Positions 17,405 to 25,696 of a DNA stretch of 64,000 nt are shown one piece after another. The position numbers and the translations under genes are program-made. The stretch is from Christiangramia gaetbulicola (GTDB lineage Bacteria; Bacteroidota; Bacteroidia; Flavobacteriales; Flavobacteriaceae). The stretch spans positions 682,001-746,000 of the forward strand of contig NZ_QBKQ01000001.1 in the NCBI RefSeq assembly GCF_003054225.1, given 5' to 3'. Position 1 is the first letter of the stretch, and each line of letters opens with the position of its first letter. Under the pieces are notes generated by a model that made no database searches, had not been told where the DNA came from, and saw only the letters and a list, made by a program, of their open reading frames with translations.

Positions 17405-18865
17405 TTACTGGATCTTCTGAAATTGAAATCTACCATTCCAGGTAATTTCCACCTCATTACCGGTAACATTAAATACCACTTCATCACCGCTTTCCAGATC
17501 TACAAATTTCGATTTTTCAATAGGACTTAAAACATTCGTATCTCCATTATTAGAATCGTTCACATAAAGTCTGTTATCCTTAACTTCGATATCAATTACA
17601 TAATTTTCTATGTCTGGCACCTCAAAATCCAGCAAATACTTTCCTGCGAACTTATTCAATTCCTCTTCGTCCATTTCAATGACCTCAACGATTTCCGGGT
17701 CATTCAACCCCCAGTTATAATAACTTGAAACAGATCTAATTATCTCCCCCATCAATTTACCTCCATTGTCTGCATTGGTCATTACAACAACTGCCTTTCC
17801 TTGATTTGCATAGGAAATTAGGTTATTAGTATACCCTGCATTTTTACCGCCATGCCTGAAAACCAGGGAATCTCCTTCCCATTGGAGCGCCGGTCCAAGA
17901 CCCCAGTCATCTTTGTGTTTGGTAAGCATTTTATCGACGCTTTGCTGAGAAAGGACTCCATTCTCTTTACCCGCCAAGATCTCCTGAACCTCGATGCAAT
18001 AAGAAACCAGGTCCCTGGGTGTGGTCCATAATCCCGCGGCTGCCTTTTCGGGATAATTATGCCACATACCATCAATCATCTTTCCTTCCTGGTCATAAGC
18101 AGCACTGGCATTCTTTTGATATTCTGCAGGAAGAGGTTGCTGGAAGGTGCTGTTATTCATTCCAATGGCCGGCAGAATATTTTTATCCATATATTCTTCA
18201 AAGCTAAGACCGCTAACATCCTCCACTATTTTTTGCATCACCGTATAACCTCCACCGGAATATCTCCAGATACTACCCGGTATCGTATCTACATAGATCC
18301 TGGGAGTATTCCCCTTTGCATCTAAAACCTGATTTACAGAAGGGAAGGTGTCGGTTTGCTTATAACCCGGGAAACCATGTACGGTCATTCCTGCCGTGTG
18401 AGTCAATAGTCTTCTTAAAGTAACTTTTTCGTTTTTGGTAAACTCGTTTTCAGGAACTTTCCAGTCTTTCAGGTAATTATTTACATCTTTATCCAGATCT
18501 AACTTGCCATTCTCAACCAGTTTTAAGACAGCAAGAGCAGACAGTGGCTTACTTATAGAAGCCGCCTGGAAAATAGTATTGGTATCTACTTTCGTACCCT
18601 TAGTGGTATTTGCAGTTCCGTATCCTTTAGCCCACTTTATTTTGCCATTATCCACAACGGCAACGCTGACGCCTGGAACATTATAGTGCTCCATTCGTTC
18701 TGCTAAATTGAATTTTATCAGGGAGTCTCCTTTTACCTGGTAAGGAGGCTGAAGTCCGTTTTCTATCTCCAGGATATCTGAAGAGGAATCTTCAATTCTA
18801 TTTTCTTTTTTACATGAAGAGAAAATCAGTACTAAACTGAAAAGAATAAGATTTAGGAATTTCAT
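17405..18865 (-). CDS. Serine beta-lactamase-like hydrolase, lipoprotein
   Basis: 486 aa, class C beta-lactamase/penicillin-binding-protein fold. Lipobox FSSC (Cys18). The three catalytic motifs are intact: SISK (Ser103, Lys106), YSG (Tyr202) and HGG (338-340). Residues about 370-486 form an additional beta-strand domain like those appended to Bacteroidota serine hydrolases. Probably a periplasmic esterase, D-aminopeptidase or peptidase rather than a resistance enzyme. Monocistronic. Confidence 0.85.
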   Translation of the reverse strand: MKFLNLILFSLVLIFSSCKKENRIEDSSSDILEIENGLQPPYQVKGDSLIKFNLAERMEHYNVPGVSVAVVDNGKIKWAKGYGTANTTKGTKVDTNTIFQAASISKPLSALAVLKLVENGKLDLDKDVNNYLKDWKVPENEFTKNEKVTLRRLLTHTAGMTVHGFPGYKQTDTFPSVNQVLDAKGNTPRIYVDTIPGSIWRYSGGGYTVMQKIVEDVSGLSFEEYMDKNILPAIGMNNSTFQQPLPAEYQKNASAAYDQEGKMIDGMWHNYPEKAAAGLWTTPRDLVSYCIEVQEILAGKENGVLSQQSVDKMLTKHKDDWGLGPALQWEGDSLVFRHGGKNAGYTNNLISYANQGKAVVVMTNADNGGKLMGEIIRSVSSYYNWGLNDPEIVEVIEMDEEELNKFAGKYLLDFEVPDIENYVIDIEVKDNRLYVNDSNNGDTNVLSPIEKSKFVDLESGDEVVFNVTGNEVEITWNGRFQFQKIQ

Positions 18866-18913
18866 AGGTAGTTTTATAAATATCTGAATTCAGGAACAAT
18901 TGGTTTCGAAGTT

Positions 18914-18930
18914 GAAGTTAATTATTTTAT
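18914..18930 (-). repeat. Relic of the attC-like repeat core
   Basis: AAGTTAATTATTTT, a 14-base exact match to the repeat core, with TTGGTTT just before it as in the intact copies. It lies between the divergent serine hydrolase and methyltransferase genes. Confidence 0.35.
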
Positions 18931-19038
18931 CTGAAAAACTTTCGGAACCTCGTTCAATGACTCCATGTTTCAGCAGCCTGCTTATATTTGTAACGCTGTA
19001 AATTGATATTCACAGTTGATTCTAACCGGGCATTAAAA

Positions 19039-19713
19039 ATGAATAAGAAAGGAGGCAAGAGATCTAAGAAACCCTGGGCCACGAAGGCCGCTATGGAGCA
19101 GGTTTACGAAATGAACCTCTGGGGCGGAAAGAGTTCCGAATTTTATTCCGGTACCGGATCTCATCATCCGGATATCATAGAGCCTTATATCGAGTTGGTA
19201 ACCAACTTTTTAAATTCTTTTGAAGATCCGGTTAGTGTATGCGATCTTGGTTGTGGTGATTTTAATGTTGGGAAAGAACTGATAAAATATACCAGCAACT
19301 ATATTGCGGTAGATATTGTAGAGCCGCTTATAGTACATAATACTGAAAAATTCCAGCAGGAAAACCTGGAATTTCATTGCCTGGATATTGCCAAAGATCC
19401 CTTACCCACTGCAGAAGTGGTTATTCTAAGGCAGGTATTGCAACACTTATCGAATGCCGAGATACAGTCTATATTGAAAAAGCTTACCGATTTTAAATAC
19501 CTGATTTTAACCGAGCATTTGCCCGAAGGGGATTTTGTCCCTAACAAGGATATTATTTCAGGACAGGGAACAAGACTAAAAAAACAAAGTGGTCTGGATA
19601 TTTCTGCACCACCCTTCGATTTTCAAGCTTTGGAGAAAAGAACATTACTAAAAATTCATTCAGACGATCCTCATAAAGGTATCATTGAGACCAGCCTTTT
19701 TAAAATTCAGTAA
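19039..19713 (+). CDS. Class I SAM-dependent methyltransferase
   Basis: 224 aa from ATG 19039. An upstream frame opens at 19003, but the conserved start MNKKGGKRSKKPW begins at 19039. Motif I is VCDLGCGDFNVG, followed by YIAVDIVEPLI and VVILRQVLQHL. The acceptor is unknown. The basic N-terminus may bind an acidic partner. It is the only plus-strand gene in the 12-24 kb stretch. Confidence 0.75.
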   Translation: MNKKGGKRSKKPWATKAAMEQVYEMNLWGGKSSEFYSGTGSHHPDIIEPYIELVTNFLNSFEDPVSVCDLGCGDFNVGKELIKYTSNYIAVDIVEPLIVHNTEKFQQENLEFHCLDIAKDPLPTAEVVILRQVLQHLSNAEIQSILKKLTDFKYLILTEHLPEGDFVPNKDIISGQGTRLKKQSGLDISAPPFDFQALEKRTLLKIHSDDPHKGIIETSLFKIQ

Positions 19714-19790
19714 TTCGCAGTTTCTAAAATTTTCTTTTTTCTATGGTTTCCAATTCTTTGCGATAAAGAATTGCTGGTAGTAGCATTTTC

Positions 19791-20186
19791 TTATAAATAC
19801 TGTACTAGCTGAATATAATTTCCACAAGTGTCATTGAGAATGGCATATTTTACAGTTCCTGCTTCAGTTGGCTTAACACTAAATTCGACACCAAGATCTT
19901 TCAGCCGTTCATATTCAGAATCCACATTGTCCACGTCAAATTGGGTCCAGGGAATCCCTGCTTCTTTTAAGGCGTTTTGATATACTTTTGAAGGCTCAAA
20001 ATGATTAGGCGCTGGTTCCAATAATAGTTCTGGTCCATCTGGCCAATCTTTTGAAACCAGGGTTAACCATCTATTGCCACCACCTAAAGGTTCGTCCTTC
20101 TTTTTTAGAAAGCCCAATTTCTCAGTATAAAATTTCAGGGCTTCTTCCTGGTCTCGAACCGGAATGCTAATTAGTGTTACTTTCAT
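19791..20186 (-). CDS. VOC-superfamily glyoxalase-like protein
   Basis: 131 aa with two beta-alpha-beta-beta-beta repeats: VTLISIPVRDQEEALKFYTEKLGF at the N-terminus and WTQFDVDNVDSEYERLKDLGV in the second half. Metal-binding glyoxalase/bleomycin-resistance/dioxygenase fold; cytoplasmic. Its substrate cannot be assigned. Such genes are frequent integron cassettes, which fits its position beside repeat copy C. Confidence 0.8.
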   Translation of the reverse strand: MKVTLISIPVRDQEEALKFYTEKLGFLKKKDEPLGGGNRWLTLVSKDWPDGPELLLEPAPNHFEPSKVYQNALKEAGIPWTQFDVDNVDSEYERLKDLGVEFSVKPTEAGTVKYAILNDTCGNYIQLVQYL

Positions 20187-20204
20187 TTTCTGTGGTTTTT
20201 AGAT

Positions 20205-20337
20205 TGCTACCAAGAGTCTCGGAAGATCAAGTGAAACGGCCCAGATGCTTCAAGAGTCGGCTTAATATTGGTTTGTGGGTAAAGTTAATTATTTTCTATC
20301 TAAGGCTATCGGCTAATGGTGGTGAAACGTTGTTCGA
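20205..20337 (-). repeat. attC-like repeat, copy C (diverged)
   Basis: About 133 bp directly 3' of the 20356-20868 gene. It shares GATGCTTC..GAGTCGG, TTGGTTTGTGGGTAAAGTTA and TGGTGGTGAAACG with copies A and B. The outer ends are more diverged, for example AAGAGTCTCG instead of AACGGTCTCG. Read on the minus strand it begins near AAC (20329-20331) and should end near 20212. Confidence 0.65.
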
Positions 20338-20355
20338 CAACGTACTCTACATTTA

Positions 20356-20868
20356 TTAATCTAACTTACTTGCTTTACCTTGTCTTATAAATCTATCTGT
20401 GGGAACTAATCGAATATTAATATCATTATTTTTCCCTGATAAACTTAGTCTACCTAAAACGTCATCTTTATCAATATTATAAGTTTGACAAATTAAGTTC
20501 ATATATCTATCACTTTCTTCATATCTGAGTGAGTCAATTTTGCGAAATGAAATCTTTGAAAAGGATCTATCAATTGAAAATTTAAATATATTTTTTTCTT
20601 TTTTGAATCCTGGCCATAATACGGTAGAGTCGTTTGCTCTAAATCGTATGGCAGGATATACTGAATGTTGTAAGAATGAACTTTTTTTGAAATCATCATT
20701 TAATTTATTGTTTCCCTCCTCTACCTCTATAAGAGTCCATTTTTCATTAAAATCATAAGTATAATCCTGGCGAAAGCATCCATATAGTAAGAGTGAGAAT
20801 AGCATCAGTGATATCAATTGATTAAGACTAAATCCTGCTTTATTTGTCTGTTTATCTTTTAAACCCAT
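20356..20868 (-). CDS. AT-rich lipoprotein of unknown function (cassette-like)
   Basis: 170 aa. The N-terminal segment ends LLYGC (Cys31), a good lipobox. The mature part begins FRQDYTYDFNEKWTLIEVEE and is strand-rich, without a known motif. The gene is markedly AT-rich compared with the flanking core genes. It is bounded by attC-like copies A (5' side) and C (3' side), so it has the layout of a one-gene cassette. Confidence 0.6.
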   Translation of the reverse strand: MGLKDKQTNKAGFSLNQLISLMLFSLLLYGCFRQDYTYDFNEKWTLIEVEEGNNKLNDDFKKSSFLQHSVYPAIRFRANDSTVLWPGFKKEKNIFKFSIDRSFSKISFRKIDSLRYEESDRYMNLICQTYNIDKDDVLGRLSLSGKNNDINIRLVPTDRFIRQGKASKLD

Positions 20869-20942
20869 CCCTTGTCTGTTTTATATAGATTCTACCTTCT
20901 TTATAAAAAGAATAAAGTAAAACTTTCTTATTAGATATTAGA

Positions 20943-21087
20943 GCCAACGGTCTCGTTTATCGTCAGTTGGCGGAGTAAGGTATGCGGTCCCGATGCTTCG
21001 GGAGTCGGTTTAGTAATGGTTTGTAGGTCAAGTTAATTATTTTCTTTCTAAGGCTGCCGCTTATTGGTGGTGAACCGCTGTTATGTG
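20943..21087 (-). repeat. attC-like repeat, copy A
   Basis: 145 bp from GCCAAC (20943) to GTTATGTG (21080-21087). Read on the minus strand it starts ..CATAACAGCGG and ends ..GAGACCGTTGGC, and the two arms are imperfectly complementary (AAC/GTT, GCGGCAG/CTCCGC). The interior holds a CCCGATGCTTCGGG hairpin and the core CAAGTTAATTATTTTCTTTC. It follows the 3' end of the 21094-21708 gene. Confidence 0.75.
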
Positions 21088-21093
21088 TAGGTG

Positions 21094-21708
21094 CTAATGC
21101 GTTTGAATTAATCTTTGTAATTGAGAATCATATAAGTTCACATTTATAATATTTGATTCGACTATTTCTCCATTTATCTCTATTGTAACTTTATATGGAA
21201 TTTTATTTTCTCCTAGGTTTAACTCACTATTTTCTAAATCAAATATTAATTTGTTATGTGGGGCTAGAGGTTGAGTATAATAGCTATTTCCACACGAAGA
21301 TTTGCTATTTTTTCTACCTGGAATCCAATTGCCGGTAATAAAAAAATATTCTTGCAAATTGTCAATTGTGGAATCTATTCTATCAATTGGAATTTCCTTA
21401 TTTCTATTATTTTCTAAAATCATTCTGGCATATCGATTTCCGTTCTTTTTTTCAATCTGATAATCATTTTCAAAATATAATTTGATTTGATGATTGGAAT
21501 TCTTAGTAAGAGAGTCTATATTTCTAAACCATGCACTAAAGTTATTATTAAGGGATCCCGCATCTTTCATTTTTGCGATATACCATTCCTTAGTTGTTAT
21601 CTCTTTGTTATTTAATTTAGTCCACAACTCACTCTCAATTTCTTCATAGTCTACTTGACCATATGAATAAATCGAAATAAACAAAATCAAAAAATTTAAA
21701 GTTCTCAT
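21094..21708 (-). CDS. Secreted AT-rich protein of unknown function (cassette-like)
   Basis: 204 aa with a signal peptide (MRTLNFLILFISIYSYGQ). No motif recognised; a KNSKSSCGNSYYTQP segment holds the only mature cysteine. It is tightly framed by GTTATGTGTAGGTGCTAA on its 3' side and TTAGCACTTACACATAAC on its 5' side. These are near-perfect inverted copies, exactly as the two ends of one integron cassette would be. AT-rich. Confidence 0.65.
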   Translation of the reverse strand: MRTLNFLILFISIYSYGQVDYEEIESELWTKLNNKEITTKEWYIAKMKDAGSLNNNFSAWFRNIDSLTKNSNHQIKLYFENDYQIEKKNGNRYARMILENNRNKEIPIDRIDSTIDNLQEYFFITGNWIPGRKNSKSSCGNSYYTQPLAPHNKLIFDLENSELNLGENKIPYKVTIEINGEIVESNIINVNLYDSQLQRLIQTH

Positions 21709-21727
21709 ATCATCATTTTAGCACTTA

Positions 21728-21870
21728 CACATAACGTCCTCGTTTATAAATAGTTGGCGGAGTAAGGAACGCTGTCCTGATGCTTCGGGAGTCGGCTTAG
21801 TAATGGTTTGTTGGTCAAGTTAATTATTTTCTTTCTTAGGCTGACGTCTATTGGCGATGAATCGTTTTAT
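21728..21870 (-). repeat. attC-like repeat, copy B
   Basis: 143 bp from CACATAAC (21728-21735) to CGTTTTAT (about 21863-21870). It is closely similar to copy A throughout, and identical over CAAGTTAATTATTTTCTTTC and GATGCTTCGGGAGTCGG. The outermost bases differ from copy A, as expected when end sequences belong to neighbouring cassettes. It lies 3' of the 21903-23102 gene. Confidence 0.75.
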
Positions 21871-21902
21871 ATAAAGTTGCATTTGATGATTTTGGTATTC
21901 AA

Positions 21903-23102
21903 TTATGGTAAAATATGATGCCATAGTTTCCCTCTCATCCCACTTATCATTCCAGAATTTCCGTAAAAATCAATTGCTGTTCCAAATTCGAAGTCATTAA
22001 ATTTGAATTGGTGGTTCCAGTTTTTTCCACCATCATTGGTTTCATAAACAATATGATAATCATTACCTTCATTTGGTGCAAAGCCGATTCCCGTATTTTC
22101 ATCAATAAAATGAAATTCCTGAATTCTTGTATTACTGGTCACTTCCCAGTTATTTCCATAATCGTTACTTTTCAAAAGGCGTAGTGAATCATCCCAATAT
22201 GTACTAAGGTATATTCGATTGGAATTAACAATTTGAATATCCCAAACTGATTTTTCAAAATCAATAATTTCAAAATTTGGAGAACCCGGTTTTTTAACGA
22301 TTAATGCATATTCAGAATTTGCTATTAAAAAATCATCTTTAATAGCAATGTTCCGAAACTCGATGGCATCACCGTATTCCTCATGAGGGTAATCATATAT
22401 TTGTTGAAAATCAATCCCGTTTTCGGTTTTATATATATCACCTTTTGAATTTAAAATGTATCCATCATTTAAATTATTGAATTTTATATCCATTATTGGT
22501 CTAGCCTGGTAATTTACAATGGATTGAAAAATTTCTGTAAACGTATTCCCGCCATTGACTGTTTTAAAAAGCTTGCCTTCCATGGTACCGAACCATCCAA
22601 CATCCTTATTCACAAAATAAATTGATGTAATATTTAAATTTGTTGAAAACTGTAAGGTCCAGTTTTTTCCTCCATTTATAGATTTGTAAATATTGTTGTT
22701 AGTAATACAAAAAGCTTGTGTTTCATCAATTAGCTGAATTTTATAAATATCATAAGTGAAATGATTTTCTTGAGGGTAAGTGCCCAACAGTTTTAATGGA
22801 ATACTTTCAACCGCGGTGAAGCCATCATATGCTTTTAAAGAAAAGGAGGTTTTATAAACAGTTGGGATTGAGACTTTAATTTCCCTTTCGTTTGCTTCTA
22901 TAATTTTACCGAACTTATTTTCTACTTTGAAAGCTGTTATTCTATCCAAATTATTGCCTGAGAAAGTAACAATTTCACCAATTCGAACAAAATCAGGCGG
23001 TGTGGATGTTATTTTAATTACATCAGATTCTACAATTGTTTCATCATCTTTAGAACAAGCTAGTGACAAAAATAGGAATATAATAAAAGGAATTTTTTTC
23101 AT
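21903..23102 (-). CDS. IPT/TIG plus YCF48/BNR-repeat lipoprotein
   Basis: 399 aa. Lipobox SLAC (Cys16). An IPT/TIG immunoglobulin-like domain spans about 30-108 (ITSTPPDFVRIGEIVTFSGN). It is followed by a beta propeller of BNR-type repeats: YKSINGGKNWTLQF, FKTVNGGNTFTEIF, LKSNDYGNNWEVT and YETNDGGKNWNHQF. Probably on the outer surface; such propellers bind partners or glycans. AT-rich, with copy B at its 3' end and a possible repeat relic at its 5' side, so it may be the first preserved cassette. Confidence 0.75.
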   Translation of the reverse strand: MKKIPFIIFLFLSLACSKDDETIVESDVIKITSTPPDFVRIGEIVTFSGNNLDRITAFKVENKFGKIIEANEREIKVSIPTVYKTSFSLKAYDGFTAVESIPLKLLGTYPQENHFTYDIYKIQLIDETQAFCITNNNIYKSINGGKNWTLQFSTNLNITSIYFVNKDVGWFGTMEGKLFKTVNGGNTFTEIFQSIVNYQARPIMDIKFNNLNDGYILNSKGDIYKTENGIDFQQIYDYPHEEYGDAIEFRNIAIKDDFLIANSEYALIVKKPGSPNFEIIDFEKSVWDIQIVNSNRIYLSTYWDDSLRLLKSNDYGNNWEVTSNTRIQEFHFIDENTGIGFAPNEGNDYHIVYETNDGGKNWNHQFKFNDFEFGTAIDFYGNSGMISGMRGKLWHHILP

Positions 23103-23254
23103 TAATTATGAGGTTTTGATTTTTATAATGTTTGATAGAAAAGAATTGCTTACAATTATTTATAGTTAGTTACCCCATCTCTTTCCCGCTTGTTTTAATT
23201 TAAAATCACAAGGATAAGGCAAAAAAAAAGCCCAATTTACTCTTTTAAAGCAAA

Positions 23255-23290
23255 ACTAACGTCCCTGTATAAAATATTTATTAGAAAATT
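23255..23290 (-). repeat. Possible relic boundary of the attC-like array
   Basis: On the minus strand this reads TATTTTATACAGGGACGTTA, similar to the end of copy B (TATTTATAAACGAGGACGTT). It lies upstream of the IPT/BNR gene, where the previous attC would end, and marks the probable right limit of the array. Confidence 0.35.
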
Positions 23291-23298
23291 TTAACAAT

Positions 23299-23322
23299 AA
23301 AAAAGCCCGGAGGTCCGGGCTT
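23299..23322 (-). terminator. Rho-independent terminator of the SnoaL-like gene
   Basis: AAGCCCGGA GG TCCGGGCTT stem with a T6 tract on the minus strand, 23 bp after the stop of the 23345-23899 gene. Confidence 0.85.
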
Positions 23323-23344
23323 AATTTATTTTAATTGGTTGATC

Positions 23345-23899
23345 CTATTTTTTAGGTGGGGAAGTCTCGTAGCCCAGCTGAGTGATCCAGTCCAGTCGGT
23401 CAAAATACACCTCTTCGCTTACGGCCTTACCTTCATCGTTAAAGGTCCAGATGGCATAACCCTCTACATCAGCTTTCTTTCCGGTAGGCGGATTGCCCAT
23501 AAAATTTCCCTCGTTGGTTCCCGAAAAGACAAAAGCACCATAGGTCTTATTCCCAAAAGCCCTGGTATTACCTTTATCGATAATTTCAAATCCTGGAAAA
23601 GCAGTATTCAATGAATCCATCATCGCCAGGTACTGGTCCCTGCCCGTAAATTCCTTTTTTCCGTTGGCATAACGCTCAAAATCTTCTACCAGGTGCGAGG
23701 ACATAAGTTTCTTATCCTTATCGTTCCAGGCTTTAAAAAGATCCTTGTTCGTATTGAGCATGGATTGGCGCATGTTTTCAGCCTTTTCAGCGGCTTTGGC
23801 CTGCTCGTTCATTTTTGTGTCTTCAGCATCTTTCTTTCCGTCATTACAGGAAGAAAAAATGAAAAGCGACAGTACTAGAATTAATTTCAATATTCTCAT
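23345..23899 (-). CDS. SnoaL/NTF2-like lipoprotein
   Basis: 184 aa from ATG 23899. The longer frame to 23962 lacks an export signal, whereas MRILKLILVLSLFIFSSC is a perfect lipoprotein signal. The mature part has a charged helix then the SnoaL/ester-cyclase pattern: LFKAWNDKDKKLMSSHLVEDFERY, FPGFEIIDKGNTRAFGNKTYG and a closing AIWTFNDEGK..EEVYFD. Function unknown; periplasmic side. Confidence 0.75.
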   Translation of the reverse strand: MRILKLILVLSLFIFSSCNDGKKDAEDTKMNEQAKAAEKAENMRQSMLNTNKDLFKAWNDKDKKLMSSHLVEDFERYANGKKEFTGRDQYLAMMDSLNTAFPGFEIIDKGNTRAFGNKTYGAFVFSGTNEGNFMGNPPTGKKADVEGYAIWTFNDEGKAVSEEVYFDRLDWITQLGYETSPPKK

Positions 23900-24050
23900 A
23901 ATCAGATATTTAGTATTTATAAATTTACTAAATAATCTTATTAGGTCCACCATAAAACACATCTGAGGTAGATCACAAGGTTTTAATTAGATATAAAAGC
24001 TTAACTCTTACCGCTAAAAACATCTTAAAGAGGTTTCAATTAAAGAGCGC

Positions 24051-25349
24051 TTATTCTTTGCCCAACTTCTTCTTTTTAAAAAGGTACAGGATGCTTAGAA
24101 CGGCAATAAAACTTATGATAACTATAAACTCCTTTTGGGCTAGGTTCAGCAACAAATAAACAATGGTCAAACTGGACAAGATAGGTACCAGATTGCCGCC
24201 TGGGATCCTGAATTCGGACTTTAAAAGCGGCCTTCCCCTTTTTAATTTTATTACAGATAAAGAAACCCCTAAATAGATAAGCAACACCGTGGCCGTGGCA
24301 ATAACAGCCAGTGTTCTGAAACCTCCCAGGGAAGCAAATAAGAAACCTGTCCCGGCATAAGTGATTATAGAAATGTAAGGTGTTTGATATCTGGGATGGA
24401 TCTTAGTCAGCAGTTTTACTGGCAAAACATTGTCCTTTGAAGCCCGGAATAATATCCGGGGCATGCTCAATATGGAACTGCTTAAATAACCCATCATGGA
24501 AACCGCGGCACCAATGGTCATAATGGTAAAACCAACGGGACCAAAGACTTTGCTGGCAACCGCACCTAAAGGGTTTTCCGTAAAACCTGCCAGGGATGTT
24601 CCAAGCACTCCCTGCGAGACGGTCTGTATAAGAATATAAAGCGTGATGACGGCGAGGATGCTTATAAAAATTGCCCTGGGGATATTCTTTTTGGGATCCT
24701 TTACCTCCCCGCTGATAGATAAACTGGTTTCCGCTCCCTGAAAAGCGAAGAACAGGATGAGGGAAATTTCAGCTATTTCGGTAATTGCGGGAGTATTCCT
24801 AATAGCCAGGTTGTCCAGAGCCACATCGCCCCAGGAAAAGATCACTATCAAAAGTAAAGGCATCAGTTTTACAACTGTAACGAACTTCACCATCCGCATC
24901 CCGTTCTTCACCCCTATGACATTGATATAACCAAAGCCGGCAAAGAATAGAAGAATTATACAAATTCGCACGTAAGGTAATTTAAATACGGGAAATACAG
25001 AGCCAAAAACTTCCACCACGGCATTGGCAACAGCTGCATCTGCGGCAATAGCGGCAAAAATAAAAAGTATGGCCGTTAGAAAACCAAAATAAGGCCCGAA
25101 GGCGGTTTTAATGTATATATAAGCTCCACCGGAAGCTGTTATCCTGCTTCCTGCTTCAGCAAAACAGAGCATCACCAGAACAACAAGTACACCGCAAAGC
25201 AAATAGGCGTAGATACTGGATGAGCCCAACCCGGCCGCGACTATAGCGGGCAAGGCGAATATTCCCGCGCCTACAATGACGTTTACGATATTGCTACTCA
25301 GCCCAAATACCCCGACTACCCTTTTTAAATCTTCCTTTGTATCCTCCAA
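24051..25349 (-). CDS. APC-superfamily amino acid permease
   Basis: 432 aa with about 12 membrane helices. The APC signature is seen at the N-terminus: VVGVFGLSSNIVNVIVGAGIFALPA. A conserved FFAFQGAETSLSISGEVKDPKKNIPRA occurs around helix 6. It probably imports amino acids with protons; specificity unknown. The apparent start is TTG at 25349, with no in-frame ATG upstream before the frame loses coding character. Monocistronic. Confidence 0.85.
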   Translation of the reverse strand: MEDTKEDLKRVVGVFGLSSNIVNVIVGAGIFALPAIVAAGLGSSSIYAYLLCGVLVVLVMLCFAEAGSRITASGGAYIYIKTAFGPYFGFLTAILFIFAAIAADAAVANAVVEVFGSVFPVFKLPYVRICIILLFFAGFGYINVIGVKNGMRMVKFVTVVKLMPLLLIVIFSWGDVALDNLAIRNTPAITEIAEISLILFFAFQGAETSLSISGEVKDPKKNIPRAIFISILAVITLYILIQTVSQGVLGTSLAGFTENPLGAVASKVFGPVGFTIMTIGAAVSMMGYLSSSILSMPRILFRASKDNVLPVKLLTKIHPRYQTPYISIITYAGTGFLFASLGGFRTLAVIATATVLLIYLGVSLSVIKLKRGRPLLKSEFRIPGGNLVPILSSLTIVYLLLNLAQKEFIVIISFIAVLSILYLFKKKKLGKE

Positions 25350-25696
25350 TTTGTAATTGTTATTAAAGAGAACAGTAGCCCGTCTATAAAGCCGATCCCG
25401 GTGGTCTCTGTTTGGTTAACTCACTGATCTTATTTCATGTGCTTATCTTATCTATTTCGGCACTGGCATAAAGAAGGTATTTACCAAACTTACTTTCAGC
25501 AAGGGTCTTACACCTGATCTTTCTAAAGAACTTTATCATTGATTATGTATTGGCTTAAATAAAGATGATTACTTTATAGACTTCACTTTACATCCGTAAT
25601 TAACTAAGGCACAAAGTAATGCGAATACAATATACTCTAATAAATATAACTGAGGATCAGGTTTTTAATTCAAAAAAAGAGCTGATAACTGAAAGC
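25350..25696. other. 347-bp intergenic region without a recognised element
   Basis: AT-rich DNA between the APC permease start and the fructokinase stop. A short frame at 25619-25828 overlaps the kinase antisense and has no coding character. No terminator, tRNA or clear repeat is visible. Confidence 0.4.

Noticed and set aside
20205-21870. The 140-bp repeats as insertion-sequence remnants or MITEs
   Set aside because: No target duplication flanks them, ends vary between copies while inverted ends match within a gene unit, and all keep one orientation relative to genes. This fits attC better, though MITE origin is not formally excluded.
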